Below are positions 24,776 through 34,104 of a stretch of DNA of 39,796 nt, in pieces (position 1 is the stretch's first letter; each line of letters starts with the position of its first letter). This DNA is from Sedimentisphaerales bacterium (GTDB lineage Bacteria; Planctomycetota; Phycisphaerae; Sedimentisphaerales; SM23-30): positions 1 to 39,796 of the forward strand of contig JAFGSR010000142.1 of the NCBI GenBank assembly GCA_016934515.1. The letters are read 5' to 3'. The notes beneath the pieces are model-generated. The model saw only the letters and a program-made list of their open reading frames with translations. It was not told the DNA's origin and did not search any database. A program made the position numbers and the translations under genes.

Positions 24776-26347
24776 GTGCTGAATCTGAAACTCAAACAAG
24801 CTGAAACTGCTCTGGCTGACGGACGCCTGGATGAGGCGTATAGCCTCTTGAATGCCGGTGAATTACGTGAGCACCGCCGGGGTCAAACGCTCATCGGCAC
24901 CCTGTCGCGGGCCTTGGCTCAACGCAGCCGCGACCACCTCGATGCGAATCGCCTGGTTCAGGCTTCGAACGATTGCCGAAAAGCTGAAACGCTCGGTGGT
25001 AATCTGCCGGACGTCGCCCAACTTCGTCAGCAGATTAAACTGGCCATGGATCGACAACAACTATCGCAACACCGTCGTGAGCAGATTCTTACTCAGGCTC
25101 GGGAACATCTGGAAAAGGGCCGGCTCTCCCGCGGTGAAGCATTGCTGGCCCAGGTTGGCACCGATGAGCATCGTGCCCGGGAACTCTTGCGGCAGGCATC
25201 TGCAAAGCGCGACGATGTCAATCTTGCCGTCCGCCAAATCGAAAAAGCTATTGAGCAGGATCACTGGGCCGAAGCGGTAGCCGAGTTGTTACAAGCCAGG
25301 CGGTTGCATAATTCGCACGACCGGATAGCTGAGCTGAGCAGCGACATTACCGATAAGCTCTCCCGACAGGTCACCGAAGCACTTAACACCGGCCGACTCG
25401 ATCGATCGGAAACCCTGCTTGGACCTTTGAATCGCCTCGCAGGCCAAAAACTGCAGGTCAAGGAGTTGTTCCAGGCTCTTGGCCAGTGCCGTAAGGCTTA
25501 TCAATTTATCGAAAGCGGCCATTACCGCCGGGCTTTTAGCATTTTGCAACGCACAGCTAATCTGCTCCCCAACGCCAAATGGATTAAAACTACGATTGAC
25601 AGTTGTGAAAAAATCGCTCAGGGGCTGGAAACTTTACAAGCCGGCCCTCTGGGTTTGCTGGAGTTTTTTGAAACTGACGATTCCTTTGACAATAAAGCTC
25701 AACCATCGAAATCGAAAAAAATTAACACCTCGCCCGCTGCTAATAAAGCAACCGGCAAAACAATTTTGCCCAAAAAGTTCATGATTCAGGTGGACGGCGT
25801 GGGCAGTTTCCCCGTCTTTAGCGACAATCAGGTAACGATCGGGCCGATAAGTTGCGAGCAGGTTTGCGATTTGCCCCTGATGGCCGAGCCGAATCTGCCC
25901 TGGTTGACCATCGAGCGGGCTGAAGAAGATTACTTTGTGCGGTCCGATCGCGACATTGCAGTCAACGACGCACCGACCAGAAATCAGTTGCTCGGCAATG
26001 GCGACCGGGTAGCGTTATCGCGCCGGTGCCGATTCAAATTTCGCCGGCCCAACGCCGCCAGCAACACAGCCGTTATAACCTTGGCCGGCACTCGAATGGG
26101 ACGCGCCGATGTTCGCGACGCAATCCTGCTCGATCGCGAAATCATCATCGCTCCCGGCCCGGCGGCCCACATTCGCTGCGATTCGCTGCCGGAAAAAATC
26201 ACCCTTTTCCTGAGAAACGGACAGTTATTCTGTCGCGGCAAGATTCCCTTGACCGCCGAAAACAACAAAATCAATGAAAACAACGCTTTTGAGATGGAAA
26301 AACCGATAAATCTAGGTAATCTAACCATGATAATTACCGAGCTTTAA
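24776..26347 (+). CDS. Helical-repeat protein with C-terminal FHA-like domain
   Basis: A 523-residue soluble protein. Residues 1-300 are helical with TPR-like or related repeat character: repeated Leu/Ala/Arg-rich pairs, such as AETALADGRLDEAYSLLNAGEL, HLEKGRLSRGEALLAQVG and ALNTGRLDRSETLLGPLNRL, spaced by about 90 residues. Residues about 330-430 look like a forkhead-associated (FHA) fold: MIQVDGVGSFPVFSDNQVTIGP, PWLTIERAEEDYFVRSDRDIAVND and GDRVALSRRCRFKF. A second beta-rich stretch follows (TRMGRADVRDAILLDREIIIAPG). Typical FHA residues (GR, S, NG) are only partly present. FHA domains bind phosphothreonine; the kinase gene directly downstream makes this protein its likely reader or substrate. 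The start is GTG with GGGAG about nine bases upstream. Confidence 0.72.
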   Translation: MLNLKLKQAETALADGRLDEAYSLLNAGELREHRRGQTLIGTLSRALAQRSRDHLDANRLVQASNDCRKAETLGGNLPDVAQLRQQIKLAMDRQQLSQHRREQILTQAREHLEKGRLSRGEALLAQVGTDEHRARELLRQASAKRDDVNLAVRQIEKAIEQDHWAEAVAELLQARRLHNSHDRIAELSSDITDKLSRQVTEALNTGRLDRSETLLGPLNRLAGQKLQVKELFQALGQCRKAYQFIESGHYRRAFSILQRTANLLPNAKWIKTTIDSCEKIAQGLETLQAGPLGLLEFFETDDSFDNKAQPSKSKKINTSPAANKATGKTILPKKFMIQVDGVGSFPVFSDNQVTIGPISCEQVCDLPLMAEPNLPWLTIERAEEDYFVRSDRDIAVNDAPTRNQLLGNGDRVALSRRCRFKFRRPNAASNTAVITLAGTRMGRADVRDAILLDREIIIAPGPAAHIRCDSLPEKITLFLRNGQLFCRGKIPLTAENNKINENNAFEMEKPINLGNLTMIITEL

Positions 26348-26358
26348 AGCTGGTTTGA

Positions 26359-26386
26359 TTGATTCAGTTCCAACATAATCTAAAAT
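26359..26386 (+). promoter_or_regulatory. Weak promoter candidate before the kinase
   Basis: TTGATT at 26359-26364, a 16-base spacer, TAAAAT at 26381-26386. It would serve the kinase gene. Spacing is one base short and the -35 box is weak. Confidence 0.25.
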
Positions 26387-26442
26387 TGAGAGCACCAACA
26401 AAATGCGTCTGGGATAATGATTACTGACCTTTAATCCTGACC

Positions 26443-26477
26443 AAAACTCATCCCCGATCAGGTCAGGGACAAGTTTT
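26443..26477. repeat. Imperfect inverted repeat before the kinase
   Basis: AAAACT (26443-26448) and TCCC (26451-26454) pair with GGGA (26466-26469) and AGTTTT (26472-26477), with two mismatched bases between the two helices on each side. No T-run follows. It may be a short interspersed repeat or a regulatory hairpin in the kinase leader. Confidence 0.4.
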
Positions 26478-26535
26478 GTTAGAGCAAAAAATCTTTGCAG
26501 TAGAAGAACACGGGATTTTGATAGGATGCACTGGG

Positions 26536-29500
26536 ATGCAGCAATATAAATACAAACATGGCGACCGGCCCCTCCAGGGGTACACCATAGAACGCGCTGC
26601 CGGACGGGGCGGTTTCGGCGAGGTCTATTACGCCATTAGCGACGGTGGACGCCAGGTCGCCTTGAAGGTTATCCAGAATTACGAACAGATCGAGCTGCGC
26701 GGCATCACTCAGTGCATGAATCTCAAAAGTCCGCACCTGGTAACCATTTTTGATGTGAAATACAACGAAGAAGGCGTTCCCTTCGTCATCATGGAATACG
26801 TCTCCGGCCCGTCGCTGCGGGAAATCATCAACGATGCGCCCGAGGGTTTAGGACCTCAAAAAGCTGCTTTTTTCCTGCGCGAAATCGCCAAGGGCCTTTG
26901 TTATCTCCATGAATGCGGGATCGTGCACCGCGATTTGAAACCGGGAAACATTTTTTACGAGAACGGCTACGTCAAAATCGGCGATTACGGCCTGAGCAAA
27001 GCCATTAACACCGCCCGCCACAGTCAGCAAACCATCACCGTCGGAACTGTCCACTACATGGCGCCGGAAATCGGTGCCGGTTGTTACGATAGCAGCATCG
27101 ACATTTACGCCATGGGCGTGCTGCTTTATGAAATGCTCACCGGGCAGGTGCCTTTTTACGGTTCATCACCGGCCGAAATTTTGATGAAGCACATGACCGA
27201 CGAACCCAAGCTGGAAAATGTCGAGGAACCCTTCGCCCGAACCATCCGTCGCGCCTTGGCCAAGGACCCAGCCCAGCGTTTTAGTAGCGTTCAGGAAATG
27301 GTAGAGGAAATTTTCGGCGCCGAATACGTTCGCAACAGCGTCTCGCAATTTGCCCCGGAAAGCTTGTCCGTCGTAGCCGAAAAAATCGCTGAAAAACTCC
27401 CGATCCCCTTACCAAAATCCCCCAGCCAAAACGCTCAAACCGCAATCCCATCGCCTCTCGGCATTGCCGCTCAACCCGCACGTTTCGCCAATAAACCAAC
27501 CGGTGATCCGCAAAACGATCCCATCGACAAAAACCAAAAGCTGATTTTAGCGATTGTTGCAGCTTTTGTCGTCGCCCTTGGATCCTCCATGATGTTTGGG
27601 GGGAGTTTTTCCTGGGTCATGGGATGCATGGGCCTGCAATTCCTGATGATTATGGGAGCAAGCGCGGGTTTGCACCTGGCTCGCTGGAACTGGCTCGCCA
27701 ACATGGAGGCCGAGTCTTCCTGGGTAAGAAAAGCTGCTACCGGGCTGATTGCTGCAGTCGGGGCCACCATAGCTAGTTTGCCGATCTATGCCATTATTAC
27801 TGAAGTCGGTGGAAGAACTTTGGCTCTTTCATTCAATTCGTTTAACCGAACCCTGATAGTAATAGCGATTACTTTGTGCCTGTTCGATTGGTGGAAAATA
27901 ACCGCCGTCAATCGCTCCGAAAGAGTATCATTATGGCACGCGGTCTTGGCTGGTTTCTTCGCCTATATTTGTTCGGAAATGTTCGACGGTACTTCCGTTA
28001 TCGCCGCCGGTGTTTTGGCTGGGGTGTCGCTGGTGATGCAGATAATCTCACCCTTCGATCCCACCTGGCGAAAAAGATGGCACCAGGGACGCCTCAATGC
28101 AAACAACCAGCCCGCTTCCAACCAACAGGCCCAACACCGAAAAGCTGCTTCCCAGCCACCACTTCAAAAACCCGCACAAAACCGCGATCATGCCCACCGC
28201 GATTCAGCACTGACACCGATTCGTAAGATTCCCGTTTTCGTTCAGCTTATCTGGGCGGTGGCTTTTGTAATTCTCTCCGGACTGGGAGTGGCCCTCGTGG
28301 TCGCAACTAGTTGTTCAAGGCATGGTCCGGATTTTACCTTAGGAATTGGCGTCGGGATTATCTTGCTGGGAATTTTTTCATTATTCCGTAGCTTTCGCAC
28401 AACCTTCATCGGCTGGAACCGTTACCTTATTCGACCGATCTGTATGAGTTTGTGTACAGCAGGTTTTGTTGGTTCCCTGCCCGATATGCCTCACCCAGCT
28501 TCGGTGTTTTTAATGGTAACTAGCGGCCTGGGGTTGTTAGCCTGCCTGTTTCACATCGTTTTCATCCCTTATCGACCCGCCTATTGCCGCCGAGGCGAAC
28601 ATAATCCCCCGCCCCTTACCGCCGAAAATTATTCGCCCTTCAAACGACTGCGGGCCATGATTGCGTCGGGTCTCATGATTTTTGGCATTTGCGGTTTTCA
28701 ACGGTTTTACGTCGGCAAAATCGGCACCGGATTTTTGTGGCTTTTTACCGGGGGGCTCTTGGGTATCGGCCAAATTATTGACATCATAATGATTCTAACC
28801 GGCGGTTTTACGGATAAACAAGGCCGCATTCTTAAAATCTGGGAAAGCTCCGACGAACTCAATCCGCCGCCACCGCCACGCCAGGTACCAAGCCCTCCTC
28901 CGTTACCGGGTGCCTCGCCGGAAAATCTACACCAGCCCGCTGCCCAACATGATAATTATTCTGCCGAAAATGATCTGACAACTCCCATCCCAAACCAGCC
29001 AACCGGTTCATCGGTCATCCGCCAGTCACAAATCATTGAACCCTTTTACCCGTTGTCTTTATTGTCCGGATTAATCGGTTATATCTTATTGCTGGCCGCC
29101 TTTATCACTGCCCTGGCCGTGGCCATTCACTTCCCCGCCATGTTAGCTGCCGGTTTTCCTGATCCTTCTGTCGCAAAAGAGTTGCAAGAGCTTTTCGGAA
29201 CTAACAACTTGCCCAATGTACTGGAAAATATCGGTATCACCGCCGCTTTAATTCTGACTCTTATCTCGGCACTTCTGATCTTTATTTCCCGTCGACGAGC
29301 CGGAGCTGCACATATCATCCGGGCGGCAGTTACCCTGCTGGTATTGTTTATTGCTTTGGCCTGGATAGCAGACGGCACCCCAGCTTATTATGATGCCACT
29401 CTTGCCTCTAATGGCAACGTTGTTAACTCCGTTGTTAATGAATTCTTCAGTCACATTACTGATGAGGAAGTCATCACCGGTTTCGTTTCTTTGGCAATCG

Positions 29501-29577
29501 CACTGCTGGTCCTGGCCTGGCCGCCGAAAAGGAAAAATGAATTTTCCTCCTCAGTAATAAATAGTGAAGGAGTATAA
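26536..29577 (+). CDS. Ser/Thr protein kinase with multiple membrane segments and a TM2 domain
   Basis: About 1013 residues from the ATG at 26536; a TTG at 26476 would add 20 poorly supported ones. The kinase domain (about 15-270) has the glycine loop GRGGFGEV (23-30), Lys44 in [14 protein letters not shown] (131-138), DYG in place of DFG (150-152) and GTVHYMAPE. All catalytic residues are present. A Pro/Gln-rich linker leads to about ten hydrophobic helices. A TM2 domain at about 700-765 ([39 protein letters not shown]) is followed by a proline-rich loop and more helices. It is therefore a membrane kinase with a cytoplasmic catalytic end, after the FHA-like gene and one base before the next gene. 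TM2 function is not known. Confidence 0.9.
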   Translation: MQQYKYKHGDRPLQGYTIERAAGRGGFGEVYYAISDGGRQVALKVIQNYEQIELRGITQCMNLKSPHLVTIFDVKYNEEGVPFVIMEYVSGPSLREIINDAPEGLGPQKAAFFLREIAKGLCYLHECGIVHRDLKPGNIFYENGYVKIGDYGLSKAINTARHSQQTITVGTVHYMAPEIGAGCYDSSIDIYAMGVLLYEMLTGQVPFYGSSPAEILMKHMTDEPKLENVEEPFARTIRRALAKDPAQRFSSVQEMVEEIFGAEYVRNSVSQFAPESLSVVAEKIAEKLPIPLPKSPSQNAQTAIPSPLGIAAQPARFANKPTGDPQNDPIDKNQKLILAIVAAFVVALGSSMMFGGSFSWVMGCMGLQFLMIMGASAGLHLARWNWLANMEAESSWVRKAATGLIAAVGATIASLPIYAIITEVGGRTLALSFNSFNRTLIVIAITLCLFDWWKITAVNRSERVSLWHAVLAGFFAYICSEMFDGTSVIAAGVLAGVSLVMQIISPFDPTWRKRWHQGRLNANNQPASNQQAQHRKAASQPPLQKPAQNRDHAHRDSALTPIRKIPVFVQLIWAVAFVILSGLGVALVVATSCSRHGPDFTLGIGVGIILLGIFSLFRSFRTTFIGWNRYLIRPICMSLCTAGFVGSLPDMPHPASVFLMVTSGLGLLACLFHIVFIPYRPAYCRRGEHNPPPLTAENYSPFKRLRAMIASGLMIFGICGFQRFYVGKIGTGFLWLFTGGLLGIGQIIDIIMILTGGFTDKQGRILKIWESSDELNPPPPPRQVPSPPPLPGASPENLHQPAAQHDNYSAENDLTTPIPNQPTGSSVIRQSQIIEPFYPLSLLSGLIGYILLLAAFITALAVAIHFPAMLAAGFPDPSVAKELQELFGTNNLPNVLENIGITAALILTLISALLIFISRRRAGAAHIIRAAVTLLVLFIALAWIADGTPAYYDATLASNGNVVNSVVNEFFSHITDEEVITGFVSLAIALLVLAWPPKRKNEFSSSVINSEGV

Positions 29578-29578
29578 A

Positions 29579-30871
29579 ATGATGCCTGGGCCCATTGAAC
29601 TAATTATTATATTCGCAATCGGCTTGCCGGCTCTGATACTTTTGATCGGCGGACCCATTTTCTTGTTCGTCAAAGGCGGCAAATTGGGACGTACTATCGT
29701 CGGCGTGCTGGCGCTTTCACTTTTATTTGTTTTTTTGATGTTATTTTCATTTAGACCGGTATCACGTAATGTTGCCCAAAATAACCTGGCCCCAGCCCCG
29801 GTTGACGTTGTAGCAACTGACCAACCCTCAAATGTCGTGCCCGCAATCTGGTCCGAAGGCCTCGACGACCGATTTATTGCAGATATTTATCCGTCCAAAG
29901 CGTCCGCCGCCCGGGCCCTGGGACGACAGTTGCCCGAACTCTTTTCTTCGGTTCTGCCCGCGACTTCTATTGACGTTCAACCAAAATCTGCTTCCGATGC
30001 TCCGACTGAATCTGCTCCCGAAAAACCTGCCCGCCCGACAGTAATTCAAATTTTCAGCCTTACCGACGATGAACTGCTGCCCACAGATACCCTCCACGCC
30101 CTCGCCGACGGCATCCGCCAAACCAACGAAAATCTCAAAGTGCTCGTCGAAACTGCTCCTCCTGCCACACTGATCGAAAAAACCGATCCCTCCGCAATTA
30201 CTATTAAAGTGTCCTGTTCAAAATACTCGATTAATCACCAATTGCTGCACCTGAGCAATGGTCCCCAGCATGGTCCTTTTGCCGGTCAACTCAGCGGTAC
30301 TATTTCGATGGAAATCAGCGGCAGCACCAGCCAGATCTCCCGCACCATTGATTTTACGGAAAAACCCTGGTCTGAAAATTATTCCGATTTTGTAAATCAG
30401 TTCCCCCAGCACCACTGGGCAATCGTTCGCTCCCACCAAGCCTGCACCTCGCCCAACCAGGCCACACAGCAGGCCGACAATGCCGCCCGGCAATACATCA
30501 TCCAAAAAATACGCGACCAGGGCATGCTAAAACAAAATGAACCGCTTACCATTGCCCTGGATGATTTTGTGCAGGATCGTTTCGTCCAAAGCCTCGATGG
30601 CTCTGCCGGGCGAATCTGGCGCGAAGCAATCCTGTTGGATATCTCCCCGGAAAAATTACAAAAACTCAACAAATCCGTACATCAAACCCGCACAATACAT
30701 CGCCGAAGCTTACTGGCCAAGACTTTTTCCGCCGCCGGACTACTCGTCCTCATTTGCCTGGTCTATCTCTTCCTGAACGCCGCCACCAAAGGTTATTATC
30801 TCTGGTCCCTACGTATCGCAGCCGTCGTAATTGCCGCCGCCATCGTTATTTTATTCTTGAAATTCACCTGA
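29579..30871 (+). CDS. Membrane protein of unknown function, coupled to the kinase
   Basis: A 430-residue protein of no family I recognise. The ATG at 29579 is preferred over a GTG at 29564 because AAGGAG (29567-29572) lies six bases upstream, inside the end of the kinase gene. Two hydrophobic helices at the N-terminus (IELIIIFAIGLPALILLIGGPIFLF and IVGVLALSLLFVFLMLF) and two near the C-terminus (TFSAAGLLVLICLVYLFL and LRIAAVVIAAAIVILFLKF) enclose a soluble domain of about 300 residues. That domain has no recognisable motif. The start is one base after the kinase stop codon, so the two are translated together and probably work together at the membrane. The C-rich codon use matches its neighbours. 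Confidence 0.7.
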   Translation: MMPGPIELIIIFAIGLPALILLIGGPIFLFVKGGKLGRTIVGVLALSLLFVFLMLFSFRPVSRNVAQNNLAPAPVDVVATDQPSNVVPAIWSEGLDDRFIADIYPSKASAARALGRQLPELFSSVLPATSIDVQPKSASDAPTESAPEKPARPTVIQIFSLTDDELLPTDTLHALADGIRQTNENLKVLVETAPPATLIEKTDPSAITIKVSCSKYSINHQLLHLSNGPQHGPFAGQLSGTISMEISGSTSQISRTIDFTEKPWSENYSDFVNQFPQHHWAIVRSHQACTSPNQATQQADNAARQYIIQKIRDQGMLKQNEPLTIALDDFVQDRFVQSLDGSAGRIWREAILLDISPEKLQKLNKSVHQTRTIHRRSLLAKTFSAAGLLVLICLVYLFLNAATKGYYLWSLRIAAVVIAAAIVILFLKFT

Positions 30872-30905
30872 TAAACCGCTATCCTGTTTTTTTCTGAATC
30901 GTCAT

Positions 30906-30954
30906 TCGTTATTCGTCATTGATTCGTCATTCTGGTTTCGTCATTCGTCATTAA
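30906..30954 (+). repeat. 49-bp TCGTCATT repeat, copy 1
   Basis: A stretch built of TCGTCATT-like units. It matches 36924-36972 in the same orientation, with three mismatches over 49 bases. It lies just after the kinase-row membrane protein and ends at the palindrome upstream of the sigma factor gene. Confidence 0.75.
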
Positions 30955-30989
30955 TATATTGGTCAATATAAACCGAGAACGCTTAGAAT
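30955..30989 (+). promoter_or_regulatory. Palindrome and -10-like box before the sigma factor gene
   Basis: TATATTG at 30955-30961, GT, then CAATATA at 30964-30970 form a perfect 16-base palindrome. TAGAAT at 30984-30989 has the -10 pattern and ends six bases before the ATG at 30996. If used, the transcript would begin at or next to the start codon, and no Shine-Dalgarno is visible. TTGGTC at 30959-30964 could be a weak -35 box, but with a 19-base spacer. The palindrome may be an operator. Confidence 0.4.
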
Positions 30990-30995
30990 GTATTT

Positions 30996-31901
30996 ATGAG
31001 TGAACTTTCACAGGCGGAAAGTTATTTACTTGAGCAGGTACGCCAAGGCAGCGAATCGGCCTGGGCACAACTGCTCCAGCGCTACGAGGGGAGACTCCTG
31101 GCCTTTGCGCAGACCAAACTGAACCGCCGCGTGGACGCCGAAGACCTCGTCCAGGAAACCTTCATCGGCTTTCTCAAAGGCCTCGAAAATTTCCGAGGCC
31201 AGGCCAGCCTCGAAACCTACCTCTTCACCATCCTCCGCCGAAAAATCATTGACTGTTACCGCAGCCGACGCTCGCGGGAACTTTGCCTGATTCAGGACCA
31301 TTTCAATTCCCCCGACAGCAACGGCAATGTTTCCGACGCGTTCAAATACCTCCCGTCCACCGAGCAGACCGCCAGTTGGTACGCCAGACGCGACGAACAA
31401 CACAGCCAACAAAGCCACACTCTCGCCCAGGCCTTGCGCGAACTGGTCAACGGCTTTAAAGAATCGCTCAACTTCCGCGACCTGCAGATTATCGAACTGC
31501 TTTTCTATTGCCAAATTGCCAACAAAGACGCCGCCGCTATCACCGGCGTTTCCGAAAAGAATATTGCTGTAATAAAACATCGCTGCCTCAAACAGGTTCG
31601 CGACCGGGTGGAAAAATCACCAGACCTCTCCGATGAAGCCCCCATCTCCGAAAATCTGCTCAGCGAAATTTGGGAATCCCTCCGACTTAGCTGCCCCAAA
31701 CGCAGCACCATCGGCGGGTATCTGCTCGAAACCTTGGACAAACCCTGGCACGATTACGTGGACTTCCATCTAAATCGGCTGGGCTGCCACTTCTGCCGCG
31801 CCAACCTCACCGACCTACAACAGCAAAATTCCGCCCATCAACAGGTCGATTTCCGCGAACGCATCATGCAGTCCACCGTCGGCTTTCTCCACAAAACCTG
31901 A
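30996..31901 (+). CDS. ECF-type sigma factor with Cys/His C-terminal extension
   Basis: A 301-residue sigma-70 family protein. Region 2 is visible at about 22-90 (LLQRYEGRLLAFAQTKL, DAEDLVQETFIGFLKGLENFRG, ASLETYLFTILRRKIIDCYR), and region 4 at about 150-205 (IELLFYCQIANKDAAAITGVSEKNIAVIKHRCLKQVRDRV). ECF factors are usually 170-200 residues; here about 95 extra residues follow. They contain CPKRSTIGGYLLETLDKPW, HDYVDFHLNRLGCHFC with Cys233, His258, Cys264 and Cys267, a possible zinc site similar in spacing to the H-x3-C-x2-C type anti-sigma motif. The factor may carry its own redox- or ligand-sensing control. There is no separate anti-sigma gene next to it. It is convergent with the transglutaminase gene. 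The link to the kinase row is only positional. Confidence 0.87.
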   Translation: MSELSQAESYLLEQVRQGSESAWAQLLQRYEGRLLAFAQTKLNRRVDAEDLVQETFIGFLKGLENFRGQASLETYLFTILRRKIIDCYRSRRSRELCLIQDHFNSPDSNGNVSDAFKYLPSTEQTASWYARRDEQHSQQSHTLAQALRELVNGFKESLNFRDLQIIELLFYCQIANKDAAAITGVSEKNIAVIKHRCLKQVRDRVEKSPDLSDEAPISENLLSEIWESLRLSCPKRSTIGGYLLETLDKPWHDYVDFHLNRLGCHFCRANLTDLQQQNSAHQQVDFRERIMQSTVGFLHKT

Positions 31902-32313
31902 ATCATTTCAACCTCTTCATCTGTAGGGTGGGTAACTTGTCACCCACGCAGTTATTGCCGGCTTGTTATGCCCGACTTGACCTGCCGCGACCTGCCGCGA
32001 CGGGCGTCGGCACGGCGGGTGCGTCTTTGCGTGAGATATTTTGGTTGCGGCTAGACTGCCCTAAGCAATCCGTGGTTAAATATCTTAAAATCAGTAGGGC
32101 TTCAAGGGTGGGGCTTACCCCACCGATTCATTCATACCGAAACACCTTTTTAGCTTTCTCAAATCTATAAAACCGTTTAATCCATGGATAAATATCTAAT
32201 TATTAATCAGTGAAAAATCAGTGTCTAATTCTCTTCTGTGATTTTTGATGGCCACAAAAATCCGCGTTCATCGGCGTTCATCTGCGGTTTCAATTGGGTG
32301 CTACTATATCGCA
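31902..32313. other. 412-bp gap between convergent genes, repeat-rich
   Basis: No gene was found. The gap holds the hairpins and tandem repeats listed separately and a stretch at 32261-32292 with two GCGTTCATC units (at 32264 and 32273). The in-frame reading at 31928 has no family resemblance and is built of repeats. Confidence 0.5.
31928..32124. repeat. Interspersed hairpin repeats
   Basis: GTGGGT (31928-31933) pairs with ACCCAC (31942-31947) over an 8-base loop. CCTGCCGCGA occurs twice in tandem at 31981-31990 and 31991-32000. GGTGGGG (32107-32113) CTTA CCCCACC (32118-32124) is a perfect 7-bp hairpin. These resemble common REP-like elements; any terminator role for the two convergent genes is unproven. 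Confidence 0.55.
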
Positions 32314-34104
32314 TTAGGGAATTCCCTTCAAAATCAACCTCCGCTCCACCTCAGGCTTACTGCCCCAGTAGCGGTAATAGAAGAAAAAATTCCCGTCCAG
32401 TTCCGCATCGTAGCGGTGGATAGATTCGTAAAAATAAATCGGCCGCAATTTCCCCGGGTTGCTGCCGGCACGCTGATTGTTGGTTGGATCGAAGGGCACC
32501 CAACCCAACTCACCCAGAAAAACCTCAGCCCACGAATGCTTGGGTGTGTTCTCCCAGGTCAGTGTGGTCCCGATAATCCAACGCGCGGGTATTTTTTTCG
32601 CACGACATAAAGACACAAACAATGCAGTGTATTCATCACAATCACCGCACCCGTTACGCAAAGCCCACAGAGCACCCTTATTTTCCTTGTAAAATTGGTA
32701 ACGCAGTCGGCTTACAACGAACGCATGAATCTGCCGAACCAGTTCCAACTGATTATCACCGGTGATTTTTCCCGCGGCTTCTCGGATTTCATCGGCATTA
32801 ACCTCCAGCAAATACTCATCCGCCAGAAAATCTTTTGCCATCTCGACATCATAATTCAGATTGTTTTTTTGCCGAATCGCCCGCGCCAAATCGTAGTGTT
32901 CAATCGCCGCCTGGCCGGTAATCAGCAAAGTAAAATCCTTATCCTGATTGCTGAAATCAAATTCAGCGTAACTGCCCGGACCGCTCAGCCAGGTACGTAA
33001 CGGTTCATGAGAATATTTTATTTGCGTCAGTCTTTGTCTGCCCGGAATCGATCGCGGCAGTTCAACCGTCAAAAAAAACCGGTTCCTGCCCCCGGTAATC
33101 CTGATGTCAAAACGCAATTCAAATCCCACCGTCGGCTCTGTCAATGAAAACGGGTCAAGATTGAGACTGTCCGAGTAATCCTCAAAATCCACCTCTTCCC
33201 GCCTTAATTCCACCATCGGCCCAAGCTCCCCACGCTCCAATCCCGCCGTGCCCGTGCTGTAGTAATCCAACCCGCCCACCTGCAGATATCGCACAATCGG
33301 AAGCAAAAATTCAATCTCCCGCGTAACTCTTTCATCAATCAACGGCTCATCGACATTTCCCTCGCGTGAACATTTTTCGCATTCCTGGATTCCTGTCCCC
33401 GAGCATTTCTCACAAACCACCTCACCGCGTCCCGAACATTCCGGACAGAACACCATGCGAATTTCCTCACGTTCATTTCGTCCCCGAATACTGCCCCGGC
33501 CTTTGCATTTCGGACATCGCACCATGCCTCGGCCCCGACATGCAGTACAATCCGCCCGATGAGTATTGCCGCACTCCAAACAGATAGGCTTCGAAATCTT
33601 TTCTTCGCATCGCGCCAAAAACTCCTTCAGCGACACCGATAAATATGAATCTGCCAGCTTCACCACCGCCGCCGACTTAAGCACCCGTTCCAAATGACCC
33701 CGAACCGCATCGGGCCGATTATCCAGACAACCCTGCAAAGCATTTGCTAAATTGGCCCAACCGTTTTTTTGCGATTGCTCGCGTTGATCTCGCAATTGCC
33801 GAATTTCCCGAATCGACTGCTCATCGAGCGGATCCTGCCGCAATTTTTCATACAACTGCTCAATCTTTTCATCCAGATTGATTACTTCAAAATCAGTCCC
33901 GCCCGGACGTACCTCTGCCGGAACATTATCGTTCGGATCAAAATTTACAAAGCCGGCTTCACTGCCGATCACATCGCTTTCCTGACCCCCAGCTACCACC
34001 GTCAGCAACAATAACAATAACAAAGACAACCGCCCCTGAAACCTCATCAGGAACAAAGTAACCTTTTTATTACACATCAATATTTCCATATCATAAAATT
34101 TCAT
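32314..34104 (-). CDS. Transglutaminase-like protein with six CxxC motifs, exported
   Basis: A 596-residue protein with a signal peptide-like stretch (LSLLLLLLLTVVAGG, residues 26-40). Starts at Met1, Met10 or Met20 all leave it in place; Met1 is reported and the choice is open. Six CxxC pairs at 175/178, 186/189, 197/200, 220/223, 231/234 and 242/245, several followed by GxG, resemble the DnaJ-type zinc-binding module (CxxCxGxG). The C-terminal domain is a transglutaminase/protease core with Cys489 (CGDCDEYTALF), His523 (KHSWAEVFL) and Asp539 (WVPFDPTNN). All three catalytic residues are intact. It should crosslink or cleave proteins at the cell envelope. It converges with the sigma factor gene; upstream of it, on the same strand, is the J-like gene. 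Confidence 0.87.
   Translation of the reverse strand: MKFYDMEILMCNKKVTLFLMRFQGRLSLLLLLLLTVVAGGQESDVIGSEAGFVNFDPNDNVPAEVRPGGTDFEVINLDEKIEQLYEKLRQDPLDEQSIREIRQLRDQREQSQKNGWANLANALQGCLDNRPDAVRGHLERVLKSAAVVKLADSYLSVSLKEFLARCEEKISKPICLECGNTHRADCTACRGRGMVRCPKCKGRGSIRGRNEREEIRMVFCPECSGRGEVVCEKCSGTGIQECEKCSREGNVDEPLIDERVTREIEFLLPIVRYLQVGGLDYYSTGTAGLERGELGPMVELRREEVDFEDYSDSLNLDPFSLTEPTVGFELRFDIRITGGRNRFFLTVELPRSIPGRQRLTQIKYSHEPLRTWLSGPGSYAEFDFSNQDKDFTLLITGQAAIEHYDLARAIRQKNNLNYDVEMAKDFLADEYLLEVNADEIREAAGKITGDNQLELVRQIHAFVVSRLRYQFYKENKGALWALRNGCGDCDEYTALFVSLCRAKKIPARWIIGTTLTWENTPKHSWAEVFLGELGWVPFDPTNNQRAGSNPGKLRPIYFYESIHRYDAELDGNFFFYYRYWGSKPEVERRLILKGIP

Noticed and set aside
30906..30954. CRISPR array
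   Set aside because: Units are 8 bp and nearly contiguous, without unique spacers, and no cas gene is present.
31928..32170. 80-residue plus-strand reading beginning MGNLSPTQLL
   Set aside because: It is made of interspersed hairpin repeats and has no ribosome-binding site or family resemblance.
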